Assembly (NCBI RefSeq): GCF_009184865.1
Contig: NZ_CP045096.1
Span: forward strand, 682,001 to 746,000
Source of the DNA: Streptomyces phaeolivaceus
GTDB lineage: Bacteria > Actinomycetota > Actinomycetes > Streptomycetales > Streptomycetaceae
Direction of reading: 5' to 3'
DNA: 64,000 bases
This document shows, one piece after another, positions 15,962 to 24,598 of this stretch. The number at the start of each line of letters is the position of its first letter. Position 1 is the first letter of the stretch. Both the position numbers and the translations under genes were made by a program. The notes below the pieces were generated by a model. That model did no database searches and was not told the DNA's origin. It saw only the letters and a list, made by a program, of their open reading frames with translations.

Positions 15962-16729
15962 ATGGAGACTGCCGAGCACATCAGAGCCCTGGACGAGGAA
16001 GGCCGACTGCTCGCCACGGCCGCCCGGAAAGCCGGTACGGACGCCGAGGTGCCGACGTGCCCGGAGTGGCGGGTACGGGACCTGGTACGGCACACGGGGG
16101 CCGTGCACCGCTGGGCCACGGCCTTCGTGGCCGAGGGGCATCCCTCGCCCCGCCCCCTGCCGGACGGGCCGGACCTGGCCGGGGAGGCCCTGCTGACCTG
16201 GTTCGAGGACGGGCACCGACGGCTGGTGGACACCTTGCGCGCCGCCCCCGCCGACCTGGACTGCTGGAGCTTCCTGCCCGCCCCCTCCCCGCTCGCCTTC
16301 TGGGCCCGCCGCCAGGCCCACGAGACGGCCGTGCACCGCGCCGACGCGGAGTCCGCGCCCGGCGGCGCACTGGGTGAACCCGGCGAACCCGGCGAACCCG
16401 GGGAGCGCACCGTGGACTTCGCCGTCGACGGCATCGACGAACTCCTGCTCGGCTTCCACGCCCGCTCCCGGAGCCGGGTGCGCACCGAGACCCCGCGCGT
16501 CCTGCGGGTGCGGGCCACCGACACGAACGCCGTGTGGACCGTACGGCTGTCGTCGGAGCCGCCGGCGGCCGAGCGCGTGGACGCCGCGGCGGCGGGGGAC
16601 GCCGACTGCGAGATCTCGGGGCCGGCGCCCCGGCTGTATCTGTCCCTGTGGAACCGTCTTCCGCTCCCCGCCGTCACGGGCGACACCGCGCTCGCGGAGC
16701 TGTGGCGGGAGACCTCGGGCGTCGGCTGA
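15962..16729 (+). CDS. Maleylpyruvate isomerase-family (mycothiol-dependent, DinB-fold) protein
   Basis: A 255-residue protein with the actinobacterial maleylpyruvate isomerase layout: an N-terminal DinB-like four-helix part (CPEWRVRDLVRHTGAVHRWA; RRQAHETAVHRAD with metal-ligand histidines) and a C-terminal beta part (LRVRATDTNAVWTVRL). The family uses mycothiol as cofactor or co-substrate in thiol transfer or isomerisation. A GEP tripeptide repeated three times (16374-16400) sits between the two parts. It is not clearly linked to the graspetide genes upstream (88 bp gap). The substrate is unknown. Confidence 0.82.
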   Translation: METAEHIRALDEEGRLLATAARKAGTDAEVPTCPEWRVRDLVRHTGAVHRWATAFVAEGHPSPRPLPDGPDLAGEALLTWFEDGHRRLVDTLRAAPADLDCWSFLPAPSPLAFWARRQAHETAVHRADAESAPGGALGEPGEPGEPGERTVDFAVDGIDELLLGFHARSRSRVRTETPRVLRVRATDTNAVWTVRLSSEPPAAERVDAAAAGDADCEISGPAPRLYLSLWNRLPLPAVTGDTALAELWRETSGVG

Positions 16730-16792
16730 TCCGGTATCAGTCGGCGCGCCCGCGGCCTTGTCGGGGGCGCCCGCCGCCCTCACACTCGGCCC

Positions 16793-17143
16793 ATGGGGAG
16801 ACGGACGCAGGCCGAACGGGACGCGATGACCACGGAGATCGGCTTCGCGCTCTTCGCGGGGGCGGTGCTGGCGGGCGTGGCCTACTTCGGGGTGACCGAG
16901 TTCCTGCCGGACGTCGTCGGCTCCCTGCGGAGCCGCCCGGACATGCTCCGCCACCTTGGCGCGTCGCTGACGGTGGTGGTGTTCATCGTGGTCGTCTCGA
17001 TCGTGCTGACCCGCTTCCGCCGCGCCGGCCGCCCTGCCCGACAGGACCTCGCGGGAGCCGACCGGGCGGACCGGGCGGACCGGGCCGACGGGCCGGACTC
17101 GGCTCAGCCCAGCCAGCCCGGCCGTACCAAGCCCGACTCGTAG
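16793..17143 (+). CDS. Small membrane protein, two predicted helices
   Basis: A 116-residue protein with two hydrophobic helices (IGFALFAGAVLAGVAYFGV and LTVVVFIVVVSIVL) and a charged C-terminal tail with an ADR repeat (GADRADRADRADG). The ATG at 16826 is an equally good start. Its last 40 bp overlap the convergent response regulator gene, which weakens confidence in the tail. I do not recognise the family; the helix content and codon bias support it as real. Confidence 0.55.
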   Translation: MGRRTQAERDAMTTEIGFALFAGAVLAGVAYFGVTEFLPDVVGSLRSRPDMLRHLGASLTVVVFIVVVSIVLTRFRRAGRPARQDLAGADRADRADRADGPDSAQPSQPGRTKPDS

Positions 17144-17769
17144 GCCAGCACGACGAGTTGGGCGCGGTCCCGGGCGCCCAGCTTCACCATCGTGCGGCTC
17201 ACATGCGTCTTGGCGGTGAGCGGGCTGACGACGAGCCTGCGGGCGATCTCGTCGTTGGTGAGGCCGATACCGACGAGGGCCATCACCTCCCGTTCCCGCT
17301 CGGTGAGTCCGGAGAGCGAGGCGAGGGCCGAGGGCTCCTTGGAGCGGGCCGCGAACTCGGAGATCAGCCGCCGGGTCACCCCGGGCGACAGCAGCGCGTC
17401 GCCCTCGACCACCGCCCGTACCGCGCGCACCAGTTCCTCCGGTTCGGTGTCCTTCACCAGGAAGCCGGAGGCACCGGCACGGATCGCCTCGAAGACGTAC
17501 TCGTCGAGTTCGAAGGTGGTCAGCATGACGACCCTGACCCCGTCGAGCCCGGTGTCGCCGGTGATCCGCCGGGTGGCGGCGAGCCCGTCGAGCCGTGGCA
17601 TCCGGATGTCCATCAGGACGACGTCCGGGCGCAGTTCACGCACCCGGCGCAGCGCGTCCTCGCCGTCGGCGGCCTCCCCGGCGACCTCGATGTCGGGCTG
17701 TGCGTCGAGCAGCGCCTTGAACCCCGCCCGCACCAGGGCCTGGTCGTCGGCCAGCAGTACGCGGATCAC
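17104..17769 (-). CDS. NarL/LuxR-type response regulator
   Basis: A 221-residue response regulator. The receiver domain (1-120) has the acidic pair in VLLADDQ, phospho-Asp in DVVLMDIRMPRLDG, Thr in MLTTFE and Lys in FLVKDTEPEE. The LuxR-type HTH (about 150-210) has LTEREREVMALVGIGLTNDEIARRL and TAKTHVSRTMVKLGARDRAQ. It overlaps the upstream kinase gene by 4 bp (17766-17769), so the two are translationally coupled. The targets are not evident from the context. Confidence 0.93.
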   Translation of the reverse strand: MIRVLLADDQALVRAGFKALLDAQPDIEVAGEAADGEDALRRVRELRPDVVLMDIRMPRLDGLAATRRITGDTGLDGVRVVMLTTFELDEYVFEAIRAGASGFLVKDTEPEELVRAVRAVVEGDALLSPGVTRRLISEFAARSKEPSALASLSGLTEREREVMALVGIGLTNDEIARRLVVSPLTAKTHVSRTMVKLGARDRAQLVVLAYESGLVRPGWLG

Positions 17770-19067
17770 CGGTCCTCCTCGACCTCGCGGGACGCCCGTA
17801 CCGGCAGTACGGCGAGCACCCGGAACCCCCCGTCGGCGCGCGGTCCCGCCTCGATCGTGCCACCGAGCGCGGCGGCCCGCTCCCGCATCCCGACGAGTCC
17901 GTTGCCGCCACCGCCCGCGTCGTCGCCGGTCGCGGGCCCGTCGTCGTCGATCCGCAGCCGCAGCTCACCGCCCCCGTGACCGAGGCGCACGCGCGCGTGC
18001 CGCGATCCCGAGTGCCGTACGACGTTGGTGAGGGCCTCCTGGACGATACGGAAGGCGGCGAGATCGGCGCCGGGTGGCAGCCGGGGCGGGGCCTCGCCCT
18101 CGATCTCGACGGTCAGGCCCGCGCTGGCCGCCTGCTCGACGAGTTCGGGGAGGCGGTCGAGGCCCGGGGCGGGCGTGCGCGGGGCGTCGCCGGGGGTGCG
18201 GAGGGTGTCCAGGACCTGGCGGACCTCGCCCAGCGCCTCCTTGCTGGCGGCCTTGATGGTGGTGAGCGCGGTGCGCGCCTGTTCGGGGTCGGAGTCGAGG
18301 AGGGCGAGGCCGACGCCCGCCTGGACGTTGATCACCGAGATGCTGTGGGCGAGGACGTCGTGGAGTTCGCGGGCGATCCGCAGCCGTTCCTCGTCGGCCC
18401 GCCGCCGGGCGGCCTGCGCGCGCTCGGCCCGCTCCCGCGCCCACTGCTCCCGCCGGGTCCGGGCCAGTTCCGAGAGCGCGACGATGGCCACGCCCCAGGT
18501 GACGACGGCGACCTCCTGCCCCCAGCTCGCGGCGTCGTCCCCGCCCGGCGGCAGCCACCGGTACAGCCAGTGCGCCACCAGCACGTGTCCCGCCCACAGC
18601 GCCCCCATCGCCGTCCAGGCGGCCCTGCGGTGCCCGGCGACGATCGCGTTGAAGCAGCCGACGGCGACCGTGAGGAACACCGGCCCGTACGGGTATCCGG
18701 CCCCCAGGTACACCATGGCGGTCGTGGCCGTCCCGAAGGCGACGGCGACGGGATACCGCCACCGCCACAGCAGCTGGAGGGCGCCCACGAGCAGCAGGAC
18801 TCGCGCGAAGGGGTCGAGCGCGGCGCGTTCGTCGGTCTGGAACCCGGCCGCCGCGTTCGAGCCGACCAGCACGAAGACGGTGAGCAGCAGCGTGGAGCGC
18901 CAGGGCAGGCGGGAGCGCGGCTCGTCACCGTCCGGCCGGTTCCACCACGGAGGGCCGCCACCGTGCCGCCGCCGCCACGGCGGCCCGCCCCACGCCGACG
19001 GTCCGCCCCACACCGGGGGACCGCCCCACGCAGACGGGCCGTCCGCCCGCGCCTCCTGCTCTGCCAT
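17766..19067 (-). CDS. Membrane histidine kinase, HisKA_3 type
   Basis: A 433-residue sensor kinase from the ATG at 19067 (GTG at 19076 is the alternative). The N-terminus is a Gly/Trp/Pro repeat (WGGPP units), followed by four to five membrane helices with little external sequence. The dimerisation motif RIARELHDVLAHSISVINVQ carries the phosphorylated His. The HATPase part has NVVRHSG, IDDDGPATGDDAGGGGNGLVGMRERAAALGG. Kinases of this form usually sense envelope or membrane state. The partner regulator follows with a 4-bp overlap. Confidence 0.92.
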   Translation of the reverse strand: MAEQEARADGPSAWGGPPVWGGPSAWGGPPWRRRHGGGPPWWNRPDGDEPRSRLPWRSTLLLTVFVLVGSNAAAGFQTDERAALDPFARVLLLVGALQLLWRWRYPVAVAFGTATTAMVYLGAGYPYGPVFLTVAVGCFNAIVAGHRRAAWTAMGALWAGHVLVAHWLYRWLPPGGDDAASWGQEVAVVTWGVAIVALSELARTRREQWARERAERAQAARRRADEERLRIARELHDVLAHSISVINVQAGVGLALLDSDPEQARTALTTIKAASKEALGEVRQVLDTLRTPGDAPRTPAPGLDRLPELVEQAASAGLTVEIEGEAPPRLPPGADLAAFRIVQEALTNVVRHSGSRHARVRLGHGGGELRLRIDDDGPATGDDAGGGGNGLVGMRERAAALGGTIEAGPRADGGFRVLAVLPVRASREVEEDR

Positions 19068-19126
19068 ACCGGCCACGCTAGACGCCGCCCACCGGGCGGG
19101 ACGTCACCCGAGCGAGGGGATCACGT

Positions 19127-19831
19127 CTACTCCCCGCGAAGTACGCCCTGGAGCCCCACCTGGCGGGCGAGCCCCTCCGCCGCGTACCGGAAGAACCTCT
19201 CGCGTTCCTCGACCACCCTGTGGAACTGCCCGAACACCTCGAAGCCGACCAGTCCGAACAGCTGCGCCCACGCCGCGACCAGCCCCGGGGCCGCCTCCGG
19301 GGGCAGCTCGGGCGCGAAGTCCCCGGCCATCCGGCGCGCCTCGGGCAGCAGCCCGTCCGGCAGCTCGGGCCGCGCCGTCCCGTCGGCCCGGTGGGCGTCC
19401 CCGATGATCCCGATGAGCACCCGCCCGACCCGGGCCGCGGCCGGCACCGTCGTGTCGGGCGCGGTGTACCCGGGCACGGGCGAGCCGTAGATCAGCGCGT
19501 ACTCGTGCGGCCGGGCCAGCGCCCAGGTCCGTACCGCCTCGCAGACCGCGACCCACTGTCCCGCCGGACTCGCCGCGGCGGCCCCGGCCCGCGCTGCCTC
19601 GGCGGCCTCGCCGAGGGAGTCGTAGGCGTCGATGATCAGGGCGGTCAGCAGGTCGTCGCGGCTGGGGAAGTACCGGTACAGCGCGGAGGAGACCATGCCG
19701 AGTTCCCGCGCCACGGCCCGCAGGGAGAGTTTGGCGGCACCCTCGGCGGCGAGCTGTCCGCGCGCCTCGTCCTTGATGGCGGCGGTGACCTCGATCCGGG
19801 CGCGGGCGCGGGCCCCTCGTGCTGTGCTCAT
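19127..19831 (-). CDS. TetR-family transcriptional regulator
   Basis: A 234-residue TetR protein. The HTH lies at about residues 10-60 (VTAAIKDEARGQLAAEGAAKLSLRAVARELG, then SALYRYFPSRDDLLTALI), followed by a C-terminal ligand domain with the TetR_C_13-like stretch HEYALIYGSPVPGYTAP. The ATG at 19831 is chosen because upstream sequence is the operator region. It is divergent from a deazaflavin-dependent nitroreductase; the perfect palindromes between them indicate that it represses both. Confidence 0.9.
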   Translation of the reverse strand: MSTARGARARARIEVTAAIKDEARGQLAAEGAAKLSLRAVARELGMVSSALYRYFPSRDDLLTALIIDAYDSLGEAAEAARAGAAAASPAGQWVAVCEAVRTWALARPHEYALIYGSPVPGYTAPDTTVPAAARVGRVLIGIIGDAHRADGTARPELPDGLLPEARRMAGDFAPELPPEAAPGLVAAWAQLFGLVGFEVFGQFHRVVEERERFFRYAAEGLARQVGLQGVLRGE

Positions 19832-19873
19832 ACGAGGGAGTCTGCCACAGAAGCAGAGCACCGCACACAAACG

Positions 19874-19940
19874 AGAGCACTGCTCTTGCCATGGAGCACC
19901 GATCTCGTACACACTGTTCTCGAACGAGAGCAGTGCTCTC
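19874..19940. promoter_or_regulatory. TetR operator region with repeated AGAGCA-N-TGCTCT palindromes
   Basis: Two 13-bp palindromes AGAGCACTGCTCT (19874-19886) and AGAGCAGTGCTCT (19927-19939, extended by one pair) lie 53 bp apart in the 161-bp divergent region. A further imperfect palindrome, ACTGTTCTCG-AA-CGAGAGCAGT, overlaps the second (19913-19934). These are the evident binding sites of the adjacent TetR protein. Confidence 0.75.
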
Positions 19941-19992
19941 CGAACGGATCGCCAGGAGAAGCGCCGCTCCACCGGCCAACGGGAGGAACCCC

Positions 19993-20445
19993 ATGTCGTC
20001 GTCGCCCCACTACATCAAGGCCAACCCCTTCGACCGCGCGCTCAACGGCTTCATCGGCCGGCTCGCCCGCCACGGCGTCAGCCTCCTCGGTACGGCCGAG
20101 CTGTCCGTGCGCGGCCGCAAGAGCGGCGAGTGGCGTCGGCTGCCGGTCAACCCGTTGCCGTACGAGGGCGGCCCCTATCTCGTGTCGGCGCGCGGCCACT
20201 CCGAGTGGGTGCGCAACATGCGGGCGGCCGGCGGCGGACGGCTCCAGGTCGGGCGCCGGACGCAGGAGTTCACCGCGGTCGAGCTGCCCGACGAGGAGAA
20301 GCCCGTCGTGCTGCGCACCTACCTCAAGAAGTGGGGCTGGGAGGTGGGCCGGTTCTTCGGCGACGTGAACGCCGACTCCACCGACGAGGAGCTGCTCGCC
20401 GCCGCGCCGAAGCACCCCGTCTTCCGGATCACCGTTCAGCGGTGA
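19993..20445 (+). CDS. Deazaflavin (F420)-dependent nitroreductase-family protein
   Basis: A 150-residue DDN-like split-barrel protein: LSVRGRKSGEWRRLPVNPLPYEGGPYLVSARGHSEWVRNMRAAGGGRLQVGRR is spread over residues 37-90, with the RKSG and W-RN motifs that contact F420. The family reduces quinones, nitro compounds or other electrophiles with F420H2. A GGGAGGAA site precedes the ATG at 19993. It is controlled by the divergent TetR, fitting a role in response to a toxic small molecule. Confidence 0.9.
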   Translation: MSSSPHYIKANPFDRALNGFIGRLARHGVSLLGTAELSVRGRKSGEWRRLPVNPLPYEGGPYLVSARGHSEWVRNMRAAGGGRLQVGRRTQEFTAVELPDEEKPVVLRTYLKKWGWEVGRFFGDVNADSTDEELLAAAPKHPVFRITVQR

Positions 20446-20502
20446 CCCTGCGGGGTGTCGGCGGGGTGCCGGCGGGCAGGGCGCCACGGCGCCCTCCGGT
20501 TC

Positions 20503-21708
20503 CTACTTGTCGAAGGCGGTCAGCGCGCGCTGGGCGATCGGGTGGCTGCGGACGATCTCGCCCAGCGAGGTCGACCCGCGGGTGATGTCGACGAAGGCCC
20601 GCCAGGCGGGCCGGAACCCGGTGAGCGCCGCGTGGAAGAGACCGGGCCGCCGCTCGAAGGCGACCAGCAGCCGCTTGCCGACGCTCATCTCGACACCGAG
20701 CCCCGCCTTCACGGCGAACGCGTAGTTGAGGGCCTGGCGGCGGGTGTCCACCGCGTCGTGCGCCTCGGCGATCCGCACCGCCCACTCCCCCGCGAGCCGC
20801 CCCGACCGCAGCGCGAAGGAGATGCCCTCCCGCGTCCACGGTTCGAGGAGCCCCGCCGCGTCACCGCAGACCAGCACCCGCCCCCGCGACAGCGGCGAGT
20901 CGTCGGCCCGGCAGCGCGTCAAGTGCCCGGAGGAGACGCTCGGTTCGAAACCGGCGAGGCCGAGCCGTCCGATGAAGTCCTCCAAGTACCGCTTGGTGGC
21001 GGCGCCTTCACCGCGCGCGGAGATCACACCCACGGTCAGGGTGTCGCCCTTGGGGAACACCCATCCGTAACTGCCGGGCATCGGGCCCCAGTCGATGAGG
21101 ACCCGGCCCTTCCAGTCCTCGGCGACGGTCTCCGGAACCGGGATCTCCGCCTCCAGACCGAGGTCGACCTGGTCGAGCTTCACCCCGACATGGGCCCCTA
21201 TCCGGCTGGCGCTGCCGTCCGCGCCCACGACGGCCCGCGCGAGGAGCGTCTCACCGCTCTGCAGGACGACGGCGACCGTGCGCCGGTCGGGCACGGCCGA
21301 GCCGTGCTGCTCGACCCGGACGACCGTGACACCCGTCCGCAGTTCGGCGCCCGCCTTCTGGGCGTGCTCGACGAGCTGCTGGTCGAACTCGGGCCGGTTG
21401 ATCAGCCCGAACAGCATCTGTTTCGACTTGCGCGTGCGGGCGTAACGGCCGTCCAGCGAGAACGTGACCGCGTGCACCCGGTCCTTGAGGGGCAGTTCGA
21501 AGCCGGGCGGCAACGAGTCGCGGGAGGGGCCGATGATGCCGCCGCCGCACGTCTTGTACCGCGGCAGTTCCGCCTTCTCCAGCATCAGGACGCCGCGTCC
21601 CGCGACCGCCGCCGCGTAGGCGGCCGAAGCCCCCGCGGGGCCCGCGCCCACCACGACGACGTCCCACACCCGCTGCACGTCGTCCGCCGAAGAGTTCTCG
21701 CTGCTCAC
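20503..21708 (-). CDS. Geranylgeranyl reductase-family FAD-dependent oxidoreductase
   Basis: A 401-residue flavoprotein: the FAD-binding VVVVGAGPAGASAAYAAA (17-34), LPRYKTCGGGI (the GGR-family Cys motif), VVGADGSASRIGA, and the second FAD contact GRVLVCGDAAGLLEPWTREGI. Members hydrogenate isoprenoid chains such as menaquinone or lipid tails, or act on polyketides. It stands alone, next to a nitroreductase and an M20 peptidase. In S. coelicolor-like genomes a homologue lies near respiratory genes, but that is not visible here, so the substrate is open. Confidence 0.88.
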   Translation of the reverse strand: MSSENSSADDVQRVWDVVVVGAGPAGASAAYAAAVAGRGVLMLEKAELPRYKTCGGGIIGPSRDSLPPGFELPLKDRVHAVTFSLDGRYARTRKSKQMLFGLINRPEFDQQLVEHAQKAGAELRTGVTVVRVEQHGSAVPDRRTVAVVLQSGETLLARAVVGADGSASRIGAHVGVKLDQVDLGLEAEIPVPETVAEDWKGRVLIDWGPMPGSYGWVFPKGDTLTVGVISARGEGAATKRYLEDFIGRLGLAGFEPSVSSGHLTRCRADDSPLSRGRVLVCGDAAGLLEPWTREGISFALRSGRLAGEWAVRIAEAHDAVDTRRQALNYAFAVKAGLGVEMSVGKRLLVAFERRPGLFHAALTGFRPAWRAFVDITRGSTSLGEIVRSHPIAQRALTAFDK

Positions 21709-21890
21709 GATGGTCTACTGCTCCCGATCCAGCCGCCTGCCGCACCTGTCCCACGCATCCTACGGCGGGTGACGCCGGGGACCGCTGTGGGAGGATCGGC
21801 AGCGCGTGCGCCCTACACCGACACACCGGGCGAGGGCGTACGCGGCCACCCACCCAGAAGGACAACGTCGCACCCACCAGGAGCGTGCCC

Positions 21891-23246
21891 ATGCCGTCGA
21901 ACCCGGTCGCCGAGACCGTCGCCTCACTGCTTCCCCGGGCGAAGGAAGAGCTGACCGAACTGGTGGCCTTCAGGTCGGTGGCGGACTTCGACCAGTTCCC
22001 GAGGAGCGAGAGCGAGGGCGCCGCGAACTGGGTCGCCGACGCGCTGCGCGCCGAGGGCTTCGAGGACGTGGCCCTGCTCGACACCCCCGACGGCACCCAG
22101 TCCGTGTACGGCCACCTCCCGGGCCCCGAGGGCGCGAAGACCGTGCTCCTGTACGCCCACTACGACGTGCAGCCGCCGCTGGACGAGGCGGCCTGGGTGT
22201 CACCGCCGTTCGAGCTGACCGAGCGGGACGGCCGCTGGTACGGGCGCGGCGCCGCCGACTGCAAGGGCGGTGTGCTCATGCATCTGCTGGCGCTGCGGGC
22301 GTTGAAGGCGAACGGCGGTGTCCCCGTCCACATCAAGGTGATCGCCGAGGGCTCCGAGGAGATGGGCACGGGCGGCCTCCAGCGGTACGCCGAGGCGCAC
22401 CCCGAACTGCTCGCCGCCGACACCGTCGTCATCGGCGACGCGGGCAACTTCCGTGTGGGCCTGCCGACGGTGACCTCCTCCCTGCGCGGCATGGTCCTCA
22501 TGCGTGTGCGGGTCGACGCCCTCGAAGGCAATCTGCACTCGGGCCAGTTCGGCGGCGCGGCCCCGGACGCGCTGGCCGCGCTGATCCGGGTCCTCGACTC
22601 GCTGCGCGCCGAGGACGGCACGACGACCGTCGACGGCCTCCCCGGCGACGGCACCTGGGACGGACTCCAGTACGCCGACGAGCAGTTCCGCGAGGACGCC
22701 AAAGTGCTCGACGGCGTGGAACTGGTCGGCTCGGGCACGGTCGCCGACCGCATCTGGGCCCGCCCGGCCGCCACCGTGCTCGGCATCGACGCCCCGCCCG
22801 TGGTCGGCGCGACCCCGTCGATCCAGGCCGGCGCCCGCGCCCTGGTCGGTCTGCGCGTCCCGCCGGGCGCGGACGTCCAGCAGGCGATCAAGCTGCTCGA
22901 ATCCCATCTGGTCGCGCACACCCCGTGGGGCGCCCGGGTGAGCTGCGAACTGATCGGCCACGGCCAGCCGTTCCGCGCCGACACCTCCAGCCCGGCCTAC
23001 GAGGCGATGGCCGCGGCCATGGCCGTCGCCTACCCGGGCCAGGAGATGAGTTACGCGGGCCACGGCGGCTCCATCCCCCTCTGCAACGCCCTCGCCGCCC
23101 TCTACCCCGACGCCGAGATCCTCCTCATCGGCCTCAGCGAACCCGAGGCCCAGATCCACGCGGCCAACGAGAGCGTCTCCCCGGAGGAGTTGGAACGCAT
23201 GTCGGTGACAGAGGCACTGTTCCTCCAGAACTACGCGACGAACTGA
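21891..23246 (+). CDS. M20-family dipeptidase
   Basis: A 451-residue zinc peptidase of the M20 (PepV/CNDP) type. YAHYDVQPP holds the first metal His and Asp, EGSEEMG the catalytic and bridging Glu pair, and VIGDAGNFRVGLPT the next metal Asp region. The central lid domain follows (LRGMVLMRVRVDALEGNLHSGQFGG), and GHGGSIP and the terminal His motif AQIHAANESV close it. AGGAG lies 7 bp before the ATG at 21891, which beats the GTG at 21885. It should hydrolyse dipeptides or N-acyl amino acids in the cytoplasm. Confidence 0.9.
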   Translation: MPSNPVAETVASLLPRAKEELTELVAFRSVADFDQFPRSESEGAANWVADALRAEGFEDVALLDTPDGTQSVYGHLPGPEGAKTVLLYAHYDVQPPLDEAAWVSPPFELTERDGRWYGRGAADCKGGVLMHLLALRALKANGGVPVHIKVIAEGSEEMGTGGLQRYAEAHPELLAADTVVIGDAGNFRVGLPTVTSSLRGMVLMRVRVDALEGNLHSGQFGGAAPDALAALIRVLDSLRAEDGTTTVDGLPGDGTWDGLQYADEQFREDAKVLDGVELVGSGTVADRIWARPAATVLGIDAPPVVGATPSIQAGARALVGLRVPPGADVQQAIKLLESHLVAHTPWGARVSCELIGHGQPFRADTSSPAYEAMAAAMAVAYPGQEMSYAGHGGSIPLCNALAALYPDAEILLIGLSEPEAQIHAANESVSPEELERMSVTEALFLQNYATN

Positions 23247-23286
23247 CCGAGCTTTTCAACGCCGCCGCAGTACCGCGCCCCGCTTT

Positions 23287-23322
23287 GAGAGGTGCGGGGA
23301 ACTTCGCGAGCAACCACGATCC
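23287..23322. repeat. Short dispersed repeat, copy 1
   Basis: GGTGCGGGGAACTTCGCGAG, lying between the convergent M20 and P-loop/Nudix genes, resembles GGGCGCGGGGAACCGCGCGA at 57355. The motif forms a small hairpin around GGGGAAC. I recall the GGGGCGCGGGGAACTGCGCGA form recurring downstream of Streptomyces genes; function unknown. Confidence 0.5.
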
Positions 23323-23375
23323 ACCCGCAGACGCCCGACTACCCACCCCGAACGGCGGCAACGCGAACAGTCCCC

Positions 23376-24413
23376 CTACACCGGCACCCCGGCCTCCAAG
23401 TACAGCGCGGCGCCCCGCTCCCGCGCCCGCAGCGCCCACCGCAACCGCTCGTACCGCACCGGCGGCAACAGATCCGCCGCCTCCTCCTCCGTCACGAACC
23501 GCCACTCCCGCAGCTCCGTCCCGGGCAGCACGGGCCGCTGCGCCCCACCCGTGTCGATCCGCCCCCCGTCGAAGAGCAGCCGCAACCCGCCGTACCGAGG
23601 CCGCGCGGGCGCCTCCCAGTCCACCACCAGCAGCCGGGGCACCTCCTCCAGCCGTATCCCGGTCTCCTCGAACACCTCACGCACGCCCGCCCGCGCCGGC
23701 GCCTCCCCGGCCTCCACCACGCCGCCGGGAAACTCCCAACCCGCCTTGTAGGTCGGGTCGACGAGCAGCACCCGGTCCTCCTCGTCGAACAGCAGAACCC
23801 CCGCGGCGACCGTCTCGGCGGTCGGCTCGGGGGTCTGCACGATGTCGCACACGGGTACGTCGTCGGCGGCCACGGCGTCGGCGATGCGCCGCGCGGTCTC
23901 GTACGGGGTGAGGGCGCCCGTGTCGACGAGATGGGCATCGGTGGTGAGCCAGCCGCTCAGCGCGGCGCGGTAGGGCGCGATGTGGTCGTACGCCCATTGA
24001 CGCAGCCGCATCTCGCCGTCGGGGAGGTCGGGCGGAATCTCCCGCCCCGCTATTCGCTCTCGCAGTATCGTTTCGGCCGGGGCCAGGAGCAGATGCCGTA
24101 CGGGTATGCGGCGGGAGGCCAGGCCGCCGAAGATCTCGTCGCGGTACTCCTGGCGGAGCAGGGTCATGGGGACCACGAGGGTGCCGCCCAGCTCGGCGAG
24201 CAGTGCGGCGGCGGTGTCGACCACGAGCCGTCGCCAGCTCGGCAGGTCCTGGAAGTCGCCGACCTCGGCGAGGCGTTTGGCCGGCAGCATGTGTGTCAGT
24301 GCGCCGCCGATGACCTCGGGGTCGAAGAGCGTGCTGTTCGGGATCAGTTCGATCAGTTCCCGTGCGGTGGTGGTCTTCCCCGCACCGAACGCACCGTTGA
24401 TCCAGACGATCAC
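23376..24413 (-). CDS. P-loop kinase-like ATPase fused to a Nudix hydrolase
   Basis: A 345-residue two-domain protein. Residues 1-180 are a small P-loop kinase-like domain (VIVWINGAFGAGKTTTARELI, with DFQDLPSWRRLVVDTAAALL), similar to chloramphenicol-phosphotransferase/AAA proteins. Residues about 205-345 are a Nudix domain with a full Nudix box GGVVEAGEAPARAGVREVFEETGI (written here only as family evidence). The GTG at 24413 follows AGAGGGGGAAC and starts right at the P-loop strand. The pairing suggests phosphorylation plus cleavage of one nucleotide-linked substrate, which is unknown. Confidence 0.82.
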   Translation of the reverse strand: MIVWINGAFGAGKTTTARELIELIPNSTLFDPEVIGGALTHMLPAKRLAEVGDFQDLPSWRRLVVDTAAALLAELGGTLVVPMTLLRQEYRDEIFGGLASRRIPVRHLLLAPAETILRERIAGREIPPDLPDGEMRLRQWAYDHIAPYRAALSGWLTTDAHLVDTGALTPYETARRIADAVAADDVPVCDIVQTPEPTAETVAAGVLLFDEEDRVLLVDPTYKAGWEFPGGVVEAGEAPARAGVREVFEETGIRLEEVPRLLVVDWEAPARPRYGGLRLLFDGGRIDTGGAQRPVLPGTELREWRFVTEEEAADLLPPVRYERLRWALRARERGAALYLEAGVPV

Positions 24414-24510
24414 GGTTCCCCCTCTTCTGTTGACCCCCTGAGGCTTGCCCTCCACTCCGCCACGGAAACCAGCCGCTGCTGAGGAGCCGAAAGACGGGGA
24501 GCCGGAGCAC

Positions 24511-24551
24511 ACGGGCGGCGGGCCCCCACCGTGTGGGGACCCGCCGCCCGT
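24511..24551 (-). terminator. Strong GC hairpin downstream of the small secreted protein gene
   Basis: ACGGGCGGCGGG (24511-24522) pairs perfectly with CCCGCCGCCCGT (24540-24551), with further CCCCAC/GTGGGG pairing inside. It lies 48 bp beyond the stop of the 81-residue secreted protein gene and upstream of the P-loop/Nudix gene, so it isolates the two. Confidence 0.7.
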
Positions 24552-24598
24552 GGTGCGAGAGGAGGCGGGCGGCCGGTCCGCCACCCGCCACCAGGCCG

